Positions 1 through 6,591 of a DNA stretch of 9,487 bases are shown piece after piece; within the stretch, counting starts at the first letter, position 1; every line of letters begins with the position of its first letter. Under the pieces are notes generated by a model, which was not told the DNA's origin, did not search any database, and saw only the letters and a program-made list of their open reading frames with translations. Source of the stretch: DATEHG01 sp041691295 (lineage in GTDB: Bacteria > Gemmatimonadota > Gemmatimonadetes > Gemmatimonadales > GWC2-71-9); contig JBEPVA010000152.1 of assembly GCA_041691295.1 (NCBI GenBank), forward strand, positions 1 through 9,487. Direction: 5' to 3'. Both the position numbers and the translations under genes were made by a program.

Positions 1-54
1 CGTCTCTCGTCTCTCGTCTCTCGTCTCTCGTCTCTCGTCTCTCGTCTCTCGTCT
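1..54. repeat. Heptamer tandem array (CTCGTCT)n
   Basis: Perfect head-to-tail copies of a 7-base unit, CTCGTCT on the plus strand (AGACGAG on the minus strand): seven full units plus a 5-base partial that runs off the window's left edge, so the true length is unknown. It stops 6 bases short of the stop codon of the minus-strand Ig-like remnant and therefore lies in that gene's 3' flank. The same unit recurs at 900-941 beside the potC stop codon. There are no unique spacers, so it is a microsatellite-like array. Confidence 0.95.
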
Positions 55-60
55 TTTCGA

Positions 61-654
61 CTACGGTCCAACCACCACCGCCTTCCCCGCCGGCCGTACT
101 TCCAGGAATCCCGGTATCGTCGCCGCGACCGTTGTACTTCCTTGTGCCAGGGGATCGAATGCCACGCCGCCCAGCGCCACGGTCGTCGGCGAACGGGTCT
201 GCCCGATCGCGATCGGCACCGTGACGCTCTGTCCGGCGGCAGCAGTGGTAACAAGCTCAGCTACGGTCGATGCGTTGTTGGTGAGAGTGGTGGTCAGGCC
301 TGGCAGATCGGACCGAACCTGCTGCTCATTGGCCAGCGCCGTATGGGCCGCGTTCGCGATGCCGACCTGGACCTGGAAGGGGAGATTGGCGGCGCCAGCC
401 GAGACAGCGGCGGGCGGCCCGGTGACCGCGACCGCCGGCTGGGCCACGCTATCCGGCACGGTGATCGAGACGTAGCCCGGGGCACTGACCGTGACGTTGA
501 CCCTCGCCATGCTGCCACTCACCCCCTTGACGAAGTAGTTGGCGGCATTGCTCCCGTTGGCCAACGGGATATCGATCGAGGCGGTGCCAGCAGTCGCTGC
601 GTCCTTTGAGAGCAGGACGTGGTTGTGGCAGGGATAGTCGAGCGGACTGGCCGA
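61..654 (-). pseudogene. C-terminal remnant of an Ig-like repeat surface/secreted protein
   Basis: The frame is open from just after an in-frame TGA (655-657) to a TAG at 61-63, about 197 codons. There is no ATG; the only conventional start in the first third is a TTG at 562-564 without a Shine-Dalgarno sequence. The residues are rich in Val, Thr, Ala, Gly and Pro in alternating beta-strand patterns. Segments such as GGVAFDPLAQGSTTVAATIP and VNVTVSAPGYVSITVPDS resemble the repeated Ig-like or Calx-beta-like modules of large extracellular bacterial proteins. I see roughly one and a half modules. Known family members are long multi-domain proteins with a signal peptide, and none is present here, so this looks like a gene 3' end cut off from its 5' part. 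A frameshifted ATG at 656-658 opens a different frame that does not look coding. It could still be a short expressed gene, but I think a fragment is more likely. Confidence 0.6.
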
Positions 655-730
655 TCATAACTCGACCCCATCATGTAGCGATCATTTAGGCATCATTCGG
701 GTCCTGTTTGGGGTGATTTCTGGCGAATAT

Positions 731-755
731 GGGGGAGGAGGAGGGAGGAAGGAGG
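731..755. other. 25-base polypurine tract
   Basis: All 25 bases on the plus strand are purines, in G-rich clusters (a run of five G, then pairs and a triplet separated by single or double A). It lies in the 287-bp gap between the Ig-like remnant and potC, just before a double-hairpin repeat. Such tracts can adopt G-quadruplex or triplex structures, but nothing here shows that it does. No gene is recognisable between 655 and 941. Confidence 0.6.
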
Positions 756-759
756 TCTG

Positions 760-806
760 CATCGCTTCAGCGATATCGTGCCGAGCCGCGGCTATCAGCC
801 GCGGAC
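760..806 (+). repeat. Double-hairpin dispersed repeat, copy 1
   Basis: Two hairpins are joined by a linker. Hairpin I is ATCGCT (761-766), loop TC, AGCGAT (769-774). The linker ATCGTGCCGAG (775-785) follows. Hairpin II is CCGCGGCT (786-793), loop ATC, AGCCGCGG (797-804). The same architecture and linker core (GCCGAG) recur at 7756-7807 and 9433-9484 on the plus strand and at 8104-8139 and 9316-9358 on the minus strand. It is REP-like: short, palindromic, extragenic and scattered. Confidence 0.75.
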
Positions 807-885
807 AAGGGGAAGGCGCCCAGGGACTGCCGGGCGGTCGAGGCCTCTCGACTCCCGTCCACCCCACGTTGTACCACAGAAAGCA

Positions 886-901
886 AGAGGCCGTGGCCTC
901 T
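886..901 (-). terminator. Possible intrinsic terminator of the pot operon
   Basis: A 7-bp perfect stem, AGAGGCC / GGCCTCT with a 2-base AC loop (effectively 6 bp with a 4-base loop), lies 41 bases beyond the potC stop codon in the direction of transcription. On the minus strand it is followed by TTGCTTTCTG, only moderately T-rich. The position fits the end of the operon, but the tail is weak and the heptamer array separates it from potC. A second imperfect stem (831-857, arms GTCGAG/CTCGAC with CGGG/CCCG outside) follows. Confidence 0.35.
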
Positions 902-941
902 CGTCTCTCATTTCTCGTCTCTGGTCTCTCGTCTCTCGTCT
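900..941. repeat. Second heptamer array, abutting the potC stop
   Basis: Six consecutive 7-base units in the phase CTCGTCT. Units 1, 3, 5 and 6 are exact; unit 2 is CTCATTT and unit 4 CTGGTCT. The array ends at 941, and the potC stop codon (TAG on the minus strand) occupies 942-944, so the repeat starts at the first base after the coding sequence. It is the same unit in the same orientation relative to the neighbouring minus-strand gene as the array at 1-54, but more diverged. Confidence 0.9.
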
Positions 942-1787
942 CTAAATTGTCTCCCCCCTCAGCCTCGCCGCCCGCTGCTGCCACAACACGCTCGCTCCCA
1001 GCAGGATCAGGCTGCTGACCAGAATCGCGGTGGCCACCACATTGATCTGGGGTGGGTAGGCCGCCCGCTGGGCGCCATAGACATAGAGGGGATAGGTCAC
1101 CCGGCTGCCGCTGTTGAACAGGGTGATGATGAAGTCATCGAGCGACAGCGCGAACGACAGCATGGCGGCGGCCACGATCCCGGGCGCGATCAGCGGCAGC
1201 GTCACCTTCAAGACCACCCGCACCGGGGTGGCCCCCAGGTCCATGGCGGCCTCCTCCAGCGTCCAGTCGAACCCCCGGATCCGGGCCCGGACGGTCAGCG
1301 CCACATAACTCACCGAGAACATGATGTGGGCGATGACGATGGTGGCAAACCCCATCGTGGCATTCACATTGAGGAACAGCGACAGCAGCGACGAGCCCAG
1401 CACGATTTCGGGCGTGGTCAGCGGCAGCACCAGCAGCAGGCTGACCAGGGCGCTGCCCTTGAAGGTGTAGCGGCACAGCGCCAGCGCGATCAGGCTGCCG
1501 AATATCGTCGCGACCAGCGTTGAGATGCTGGCCACCTTGAGACTCAGCTTCATGGCCTCGACCAGCGCCGGATACTTGAACGGGTCGAGCCACGCGTCGA
1601 ATGAGAATGCCTTCCAGACAAAGTTGTACTTTCCCTCGGGCTTGTTGAAGCTGTACATGATGATGACGAAGATCGGCAGGAACAGGTACAGCAGCACCAT
1701 GAGGCCGTAGATATCGAGCGCCCGCTGCCCGACCGCCCGGCCCGCCGCCGCAATCCGCCCCCGCGGAGCCTCCCCCGCCTTTGCCAT
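942..1787 (-). CDS. potC: Polyamine ABC transporter permease PotC
   Basis: Inner-membrane permease subunit of a spermidine/putrescine-type ABC importer; it pairs with PotB to form the channel. The 281 aa match the family's usual size. A cytoplasmic N-terminus of about 25 residues is followed by about six hydrophobic segments (first around 27-45, last around 248-268). The EAA coupling loop, which docks on the ATPase, is at about 179-203 (EEAAMDLGATPVRVVLKVTL, then P198 and G203). LSLDDFIITLF (214-224) matches the SLDD segment typical of PotC. The ATG (1787-1785) shares one base with the potB TGA (TGATG), and GAGGAG lies 8 bases upstream inside potB, so translation is probably coupled and also independently primed. 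The gene ends against a heptamer repeat array. Last gene of the operon. Assignment to polyamine rather than another PotC-like substrate rests on the whole operon. Confidence 0.92.
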   Translation of the reverse strand: MAKAGEAPRGRIAAAGRAVGQRALDIYGLMVLLYLFLPIFVIIMYSFNKPEGKYNFVWKAFSFDAWLDPFKYPALVEAMKLSLKVASISTLVATIFGSLIALALCRYTFKGSALVSLLLVLPLTTPEIVLGSSLLSLFLNVNATMGFATIVIAHIMFSVSYVALTVRARIRGFDWTLEEAAMDLGATPVRVVLKVTLPLIAPGIVAAAMLSFALSLDDFIITLFNSGSRVTYPLYVYGAQRAAYPPQINVVATAILVSSLILLGASVLWQQRAARLRGETI

Positions 1788-2632
1788 CAGGCCAGCTCCT
1801 CGGTGCCCAGCACCTTGGCATAGGCCAGGACGCCCAGCGTGATCACCGCCATCAGCACGAACGACAGCGACGCCGCCAGCGGATAGTCCCGGACCTGCAG
1901 GAACTGGTTCTGGATCACGGTACCGATCATCTGCTGATTGGGGCTGCCCAGCAGCTCGGCGTTGATGAAATCACCGGTCGCCGGAATGAAGGTCAGCAGG
2001 CTGCCGGCAAAGACCCCCGGCAGCGACAGCGGCAGCACGACCTTGAGAAAGGCCGTCCACGAGTTGCAGTACAGATCCTGGGCCGCCTCGGTCAGCCGCC
2101 GGTCGATCTTTTCGAGGCTGACGTAGATCGGCAGGATCATGAACGGCAGGAAATTGTAGGTCAGCCCGCCGATCACCGCGATGGTGGTGTTCAGCAGCCG
2201 GCCATCCTCGGGCAGCAGATGCAGGTGAGTCAGAATCCAGACCGCGGGGCCGCCATCGTTGAGGATCGTCTTCCAGGCAAAGGTCCGGACGAGGAAGGTG
2301 GTGAAGAACGGCAGGATGACGAGGCCCAGCAGGAAGTTCTTGAGCTTGCCCGAGCGGAAGGCAATGACATACGCCAAGGGATAGCCCAGCGCGATGGCCA
2401 GCACCGTCGCGCTCAGGGCATATCGGAATGACCGGAAAAAGTGGGCGCCGTAGACCGAAAAGGCGCGGGCAAAGCCATCATACCAGGGCAGCCCCTCGGC
2501 CGAGACCGAAGTCTTGCCGAGGGTGCCGATCGGAATGACGAAGAAGAAAATCAGCCAGATGAGTCCCGGCGCCACCAGCAGGTACGGTGCATAGGGACTG
2601 CGACGGGACCCACCTGCCGCGGTGCCGGCCAT
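1787..2632 (-). CDS. potB: Polyamine ABC transporter permease PotB
   Basis: Inner-membrane permease partner of PotC, 281 aa, normal for the family. The N-terminal YAPYLLVAPGLIWLIFFFVI (14-33) is the usual first helix, and about five more hydrophobic stretches follow (near 70-92, 98-118, 148-170, 200-218, 255-275). The EAA loop is at about 175-207 and contains LTEAAQDLYCNSWTAFLKVV followed by P201 and G206. The segment FIPATGDFINAELLGSPNQQ (215-234) corresponds to the FxPxxGxFxxxxLLGG region conserved in PotB-type permeases. The ATG sits 3 bases after the potD TGA with no clear ribosome site of its own, which suggests translational coupling to potD. Its stop overlaps the potC start by one base. 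Confidence 0.92.
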   Translation of the reverse strand: MAGTAAGGSRRSPYAPYLLVAPGLIWLIFFFVIPIGTLGKTSVSAEGLPWYDGFARAFSVYGAHFFRSFRYALSATVLAIALGYPLAYVIAFRSGKLKNFLLGLVILPFFTTFLVRTFAWKTILNDGGPAVWILTHLHLLPEDGRLLNTTIAVIGGLTYNFLPFMILPIYVSLEKIDRRLTEAAQDLYCNSWTAFLKVVLPLSLPGVFAGSLLTFIPATGDFINAELLGSPNQQMIGTVIQNQFLQVRDYPLAASLSFVLMAVITLGVLAYAKVLGTEELA

Positions 2633-2635
2633 TGA

Positions 2636-3841
2636 TCAGGCGCCGATCGCGTCCTGAAACACCTGGTTGAACGCCTTGTCCTCGTCGTCGCTGAGCCCGC
2701 GGAACACGTGCAGCCGGGCCCGGAGTTCGTCGGGCGGGTTGACCAGCGAGCTTTTGGCCAGGTCGGGCTTGATCTTGGCCAGCGCCTCGCCGGCGCCTTT
2801 GACGTCCGACAGGTACGGCGCCGCCGCCACGATCTGGGCCGAATGGGCCGGGTCGTAGCAGTAGTTGATCCAGGCCATGGCCAGGTCCTGCCGGTCCGAC
2901 GTCCTGGGAATGATCATGTTGTCGGAGTAGAGCATCGCACCTTCCTTCGGCGCGATCCACTTGAGGTCCGGGTTGTCCGCCGCCAGGCCCTGGATGTCGC
3001 CCGACCATGCGATGGCGATCGAGATATTCCCCGCGGCGAGATCCGCCGCGTAGTCGTTGCCGGTGAACTTGCGGACCTGGCCGTCGGTCCGGGCCTTCTT
3101 GATCTTGGCCGCGGCCGCCTTGGCATCATCCAGGGTGCAGTTGACCGGATCCTTGCCCAGGCCGAGCATGACGAGGCCGAGGGTGTCCCGCATCTCGGTC
3201 AGCATCGTCACCTTGCCCTTGAACTTGGGGTCGAAGATGTCGTTGATGCTGGTGATCTCGCGGCCGGTCTTCTTGGGGTTGTAGCCGATACCGGTCATGC
3301 CGGACAGCCACGGCACCGTGTACTTCCGGCCAGGATCCCAGCTGACGTTTTTCACCCCGTCGACCAGGTTGACCTTGTTGGGGAACAGCGCGTCGTTGAG
3401 CGGCGCGGCATAGCCCAGGCTGATCAGCCGGCCGGCCATCCAGTCGGTCAGGACGATGATGTCCCGGTCGATGCTCTGGCCCCGCTTGAGCGGCTCGGAG
3501 ATCTTGGCATAGAACTCGTTGTTGTCGTTGACATCCTCGGTATAGGTGGCCTTGATACCGGTGGCCGTCTGGAATTCGCCGGCCGTGGCAGTGTCGATGT
3601 ACAGCGGCCAGTTGCTGATTCGGACTTCCTTGGTGGCGCTGCCGGCATTGGCGGCCATGCTGGCGCTGTCCGCCGCGGGCTTGGCGGCACCCTTGGCGGC
3701 GTCCTTGCCGCCGCAGGCGGCCAGCAGGCTGGCGCCCATGGCGGCCATGGCGGTCTGGTTAAGGAATTGCCGGCGCCCCATCTGCCCCCCAAGCATCTCG
3801 AAGATCCTGGGATCGATCGCGTTCCCATCATTCTGCGCCAT
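2636..3841 (-). CDS. potD: Spermidine/putrescine-binding lipoprotein PotD
   Basis: Substrate-binding subunit delivering polyamine to PotBC, 401 aa from the chosen ATG (3841-3839), which has GGAGAG 5 bases upstream. The frame stays open for 66 further codons upstream, but these overlap potA and look non-coding. The N-terminus has a twin-arginine motif, GRRQFL (22-27), then a short hydrophobic stretch and a lipobox LAAC with Cys43. I infer Tat export and lipid anchoring, followed by an Ala/Lys/Ser-rich linker (44-71). The mature part begins VRISNWPLYID (73-83), as in PotD-family proteins. Aromatic and acidic residues expected for amine binding are present: W78, Y81, E102, W134, W178, AWSGD (278-282), W295, and D307 in YSDNMIIP. 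Classical enterobacterial PotD is a soluble periplasmic protein, so the lipoprotein form is a difference. Putrescine versus spermidine preference cannot be told. Confidence 0.92.
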   Translation of the reverse strand: MAQNDGNAIDPRIFEMLGGQMGRRQFLNQTAMAAMGASLLAACGGKDAAKGAAKPAADSASMAANAGSATKEVRISNWPLYIDTATAGEFQTATGIKATYTEDVNDNNEFYAKISEPLKRGQSIDRDIIVLTDWMAGRLISLGYAAPLNDALFPNKVNLVDGVKNVSWDPGRKYTVPWLSGMTGIGYNPKKTGREITSINDIFDPKFKGKVTMLTEMRDTLGLVMLGLGKDPVNCTLDDAKAAAAKIKKARTDGQVRKFTGNDYAADLAAGNISIAIAWSGDIQGLAADNPDLKWIAPKEGAMLYSDNMIIPRTSDRQDLAMAWINYCYDPAHSAQIVAAAPYLSDVKGAGEALAKIKPDLAKSSLVNPPDELRARLHVFRGLSDDEDKAFNQVFQDAIGA

Positions 3842-3874
3842 AGCCGCTCTCCGGTTGGGTAGTGGGTGTAGGTG

Positions 3875-3886
3875 GGGGCGAGCCCC
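3875..3886 (-). promoter_or_regulatory. Small GC hairpin between potA and potD
   Basis: In the 50-base potA-potD gap the minus strand reads GGGGCTCGCCCC, a 4-bp G:C stem with a CTCG tetraloop (5 bp if a 2-base loop is allowed). No T-run follows, so it is unlikely to be a terminator. It could be an mRNA processing or stability hairpin allowing more binding protein than ATPase to be made; that is inference from position only. Confidence 0.25.
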
Positions 3887-3891
3887 GTCGG

Positions 3892-5007
3892 TCAGCTCTT
3901 CCCGGGCGGCAGCAGCCGGCCGGCGTCCGCATCCCAGCACACGTGGGTGGTCTGCCCGGGTGCCAGGGTGGGGACGGTATTGTCGCCATGGCCGATGTGC
4001 GCCACGATCTCGGTACCATCGGCCGTCTTGAGCAGGCACCGGGTGACCGGTCCCTGGAAAATCACGTGCATCACGGTGGCCGGCACCGAGGGGTTGGGCC
4101 CCGTGGGAGTGGCTTCCAGCCGGATCCGTTCAGGCCGCACGGTCACCGTCGCGGTGTTGCCCGACTGCCCTTCCCAGCTGCCCACCGGTACCTGGAACGG
4201 CTGCGAGCCGGCCACCGTGACCTCCGCCTGGCCGTTCTTGACAGCATTGACCTTGGCCGGAATGAGATTGGCCACGCCGATGAAGTTGGCCACGAAGACG
4301 GTGGCCGGGGCATGGTAGATCTCTTCCGGCGGCGCAATCTGCTCGACCCGTCCTTCGTTCATGACCGCGATGCGGTCCGACATCGTCAGCGCTTCTTCCT
4401 GGTCGTGGGTCACATAGATGAAGGTGATTCCGACCTCGCGCTGAATCCGCTTGAGTTCGACCTGCATGGCCTGGCGCAGCTTGAGATCGAGGGCGCCGAG
4501 CGGCTCGTCGAGAAGGAGGGCACTGGGATGGTTGACCAGGGCGCGGGCCAGGGCCACGCGCTGCTGCTGGCCGCCTGAAAGCTGGGCCGGCTTCCGCTGG
4601 GCATACTGCCCCAACCTCACCACCTCGATGATCTCGGACACTCGGCGGTCGATATCGGCCGGCGCCGCCTTCTTGCTCCGGGGCCCGAAGGCGATGTTGT
4701 CGTACACGCTCATGTGCGGAAAGAGCGCGTAGTGCTGGAACACGGTGTTGACGTTGCGCTGGTAGGGCGGGACATGGGACACATCGATGCCCTCGAGCAG
4801 CAGCCGGCCCGAAGTGGGCTGCTCGAATCCGGCGATCATCCGGAGGGTCGTGGTCTTGCCGCAGCCTGAGGGCCCGAGCATCGAGAAGAACTCGCCGCGC
4901 CCGATGGAAAAGTTGGCGTCCGCCACGGCGACGTAATCCCCGAACCGCTTGACCACATGGTCGAGGATGATGACCGGTTCCATCCCGGCCGGGCTGGCTG
5001 AGCTCAT
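3892..5007 (-). CDS. potA: Polyamine ABC transporter ATP-binding protein PotA
   Basis: Cytoplasmic ATPase that powers the PotBCD importer, 371 aa, close to the length of E. coli PotA. All nucleotide-binding motifs are intact: Walker A GPSGCGKT (45-52), Q-loop Q91 in VFQHYALFPHMSVYDNIAFG, signature LSGGQ (143-147), Walker B ALLLDEP (163-169) with catalytic E168, D-loop GALD and switch His201 in YVTHDQEEALTMSDRIAVM. After about residue 240 comes a C-terminal regulatory TOBE-type region, with VTVRPERIRLE (288-298) as its clearest landmark. The ATG (5007-5005) has AGAGG 3 bases upstream; Met9 is a possible alternative start without a better site. First gene of the operon, so its promoter should lie in the 177-bp gap shared with the divergent aminotransferase. 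Related CUT1/MOI-type ATPases for other substrates look similar, but the downstream genes settle the class. Confidence 0.95.
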   Translation of the reverse strand: MSSASPAGMEPVIILDHVVKRFGDYVAVADANFSIGRGEFFSMLGPSGCGKTTTLRMIAGFEQPTSGRLLLEGIDVSHVPPYQRNVNTVFQHYALFPHMSVYDNIAFGPRSKKAAPADIDRRVSEIIEVVRLGQYAQRKPAQLSGGQQQRVALARALVNHPSALLLDEPLGALDLKLRQAMQVELKRIQREVGITFIYVTHDQEEALTMSDRIAVMNEGRVEQIAPPEEIYHAPATVFVANFIGVANLIPAKVNAVKNGQAEVTVAGSQPFQVPVGSWEGQSGNTATVTVRPERIRLEATPTGPNPSVPATVMHVIFQGPVTRCLLKTADGTEIVAHIGHGDNTVPTLAPGQTTHVCWDADAGRLLPPGKS

Positions 5008-5089
5008 GGGCCTCTGCTAACGGAGGGCACCGCCGACGGGTTGGCGGAGCCGGATATTGCCTGTGTGGTGGTGGCCGGGAAGGTGACTC

Positions 5090-5119
5090 GTCAATCTGGC
5101 ACTAAAAGGGGTGATTGAC
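5090..5119. promoter_or_regulatory. Candidate operator: GTCAATC-N16-GATTGAC
   Basis: A perfect 7-bp inverted repeat, GTCAATC (5090-5096) and GATTGAC (5113-5119), in the divergent gap between potA and the aminotransferase. Half-site centres are 23 bases apart, about two helical turns, the spacing expected for a dimer or dimer-of-dimers binding one DNA face. The right half-site overlaps a perfect -35-like TTGACA. A bound protein could control both directions. No regulator gene is in the window. Confidence 0.35.
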
Positions 5120-5143
5120 AACCGGACCCCCCGAGGCCAACCT
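5115..5143 (+). promoter_or_regulatory. Possible promoter for the aminotransferase
   Basis: TTGACA (5115-5120) is an exact sigma-70 -35 hexamer in GC-rich DNA, 65 bases before the ATG. The hexamer at 17-base spacing is CAACCT (5138-5143), a poor -10, so this is weak. On the minus strand the same place reads TTGTCA (5121-5116), with CAGATT at 17-base spacing as an equally weak candidate for potA. Confidence 0.25.
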
Positions 5144-5184
5144 GCACGGTACTTCCGCAGGCCTCTCTTTCCCGGCGATAGAGT

Positions 5185-6582
5185 ATGTCCCACCCGACCA
5201 CGGCCGCTGCCGAACCGCGCAGCTCTGCCCACCAGTCCCTCCTTGCCCGAGCCCGCCAGATCCAGCAGGACGAGACCAACCGGATGCTCAGCCGCACCCA
5301 GGGCTCGGCCCGCTTGTTCGATCGCGCCTCGAAGATCCTGCCACTCGGCGTTGTCTCGTCGTTCCAGAAGGGGGACCCCTACCCCATCTATATCTCGCAT
5401 GGCAAAGGCAGCCATGTCTGGGATCAGGATGGCCACGAATATCTCGATTTTCATGGCGGATTCGGCGCCATGGTCGTGGGCCACGCCCATCCCCGGATCG
5501 TCGAGGCCATTCACGAGGCCGCCGGCCGGGGGACCCACTTCGCGGTGACCACTGAAGAGGGCGTGGCCTGGGGCGAGGAGATCTGCAAACGGTTCGGGCT
5601 CGAAATGATCCGGTTTGCCAATTCCGGGACCGAGGCCACCATGGATGCCATCCGGGTGGCGCGCGCCGCCACCGGCCGGGATGTGATCTGCAAGATCGAG
5701 GGGTCGTATCACGGGCATCATGACGCCGTGATGTTCTCGATCGTGCCCAATGCGGACCTGATGGGGGGACGTGACCGGCCGGCCAGCGCCCCGGTATCCA
5801 GGGGAATGACCAAGGACGCCGCCAGGAACATTGCGGTGACGCCGTTCAACGACGCCGAAGTGCTGGAAAAAATATTCAAGGAGCGGGGAAACGAGATCGC
5901 GTGCCTGATCATGGAACCGGTCATGATGAATATCGGCATCGTGCTGCCCGACGTCGCGTATCTCAAGCGGGCCCGTGCACTGTGCGACCAGTACGGGGTG
6001 ATCCTGATCTATGATGAGGTGAAGACCGGTTTTACGATTGCCCCGGGCGGCGCCACCGAGCGGTTTGGGGTAAAGGCGGATCTGGTGTGCCTCGCCAAGG
6101 CCATGGCCGCCGGACTGCCCGCGGCCGCCTTTGGCGGCCGAGCCGATCTGATGCAGTTGATTGGCAAGGGCGTCAGCCAGATGGGCACCTACAATGGAAA
6201 TCCGCTGGTGGCCCATGTCGGGTTGGTCATGCTGCGGGAAATCCTCAATCCGGCCGGGTACAAGCACCTGGCCAGACTGGGCGCCAGGCTGGCCACCGGC
6301 TGCCAGCAGGCAATCGACAAGGCCGGCCTCCCCGCCCATACCATCGACCTCGGCGCTAAAGGTTGCGTGTCATACCGGAAGACCCCGATGACCAATTACC
6401 GGGATTTTCTCGACACCCTGCCCGAGCTGTTCGCCGCGTCGTATCCCTGGCTCCTGAATCGTGGGATCTTCATGACCCCCGGGGATGAGGAACAGTGGAC
6501 CCTGTCAGTGCAGCATACCGATGCGGATGTGGATCGGTATATCGAGGTGTTCGGTGGGTTTTGTGAGAAGGTGGGGAATTAG
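5185..6582 (+). CDS. Class III PLP-dependent aminotransferase (GSA aminomutase-like)
   Basis: Cytosolic fold-type I enzyme, 465 aa. Key features in order: YLDFHGGFGAMVVGHAHP (86-103), cofactor phosphate site SGTE (147-150), YHGHHD (175-180) as in glutamate-1-semialdehyde aminomutases, EPV (244-246), YDEVKTGF (276-283) with D277 for the PLP ring nitrogen, Schiff-base Lys305 in LAKAM, and GTYNGNP (334-340) near the other subunit's cofactor. The C-terminus (SVQHTDADVDRYIEVF, 441-456) is also of this type. It is longer than typical HemL (about 430 aa) because of an N-terminal extension of roughly 40 residues. The loop after the lysine is MAAGLP instead of the usual IGGGxP, and EPVMMNIG replaces EPVxGNMG, so I would not call it hemL. 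The ATG at 5185 has no strong ribosome site; Met34 is an alternative. Divergence from a polyamine importer suggests an amine or amino-aldehyde substrate, by inference only. Confidence 0.88.
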   Translation: MSHPTTAAAEPRSSAHQSLLARARQIQQDETNRMLSRTQGSARLFDRASKILPLGVVSSFQKGDPYPIYISHGKGSHVWDQDGHEYLDFHGGFGAMVVGHAHPRIVEAIHEAAGRGTHFAVTTEEGVAWGEEICKRFGLEMIRFANSGTEATMDAIRVARAATGRDVICKIEGSYHGHHDAVMFSIVPNADLMGGRDRPASAPVSRGMTKDAARNIAVTPFNDAEVLEKIFKERGNEIACLIMEPVMMNIGIVLPDVAYLKRARALCDQYGVILIYDEVKTGFTIAPGGATERFGVKADLVCLAKAMAAGLPAAAFGGRADLMQLIGKGVSQMGTYNGNPLVAHVGLVMLREILNPAGYKHLARLGARLATGCQQAIDKAGLPAHTIDLGAKGCVSYRKTPMTNYRDFLDTLPELFAASYPWLLNRGIFMTPGDEEQWTLSVQHTDADVDRYIEVFGGFCEKVGN

Positions 6583-6591
6583 GTCGGGCTT

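Noticed and set aside
1..54. Tandem array considered as a CRISPR or phase-variable coding repeat
   Set aside because: The unit is only 7 bases with no spacers, and no supported reading frame runs through it; it is an extragenic microsatellite.
729..1523. 264-codon plus-strand open frame across the repeats and potC
   Set aside because: Its sequence is mostly Arg/Gln/His/Gly from antisense potC and from repeat DNA, with no domain.
2708..3862. 384-codon open frame antisense to potD
   Set aside because: It mirrors the potD codons, has no motifs, and potD on the other strand is unmistakable.
3842..4039. 66-codon N-terminal extension of PotD
   Set aside because: It overlaps potA, is Arg/Pro/His-rich, and would bury the Tat/lipobox signal; the ATG at 3841 has a good ribosome site.
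5017..6339. 440-codon open frame antisense to the aminotransferase
   Set aside because: Shadow of a high-GC gene: composition is Gly/His/Arg-rich without domains, while the plus strand has all class III aminotransferase motifs.
5185..6582. Calling the aminotransferase hemL
   Set aside because: It is similar overall, but the loop after Lys305, the EPV segment and the longer N-terminus differ from canonical HemL, and no heme genes are nearby.
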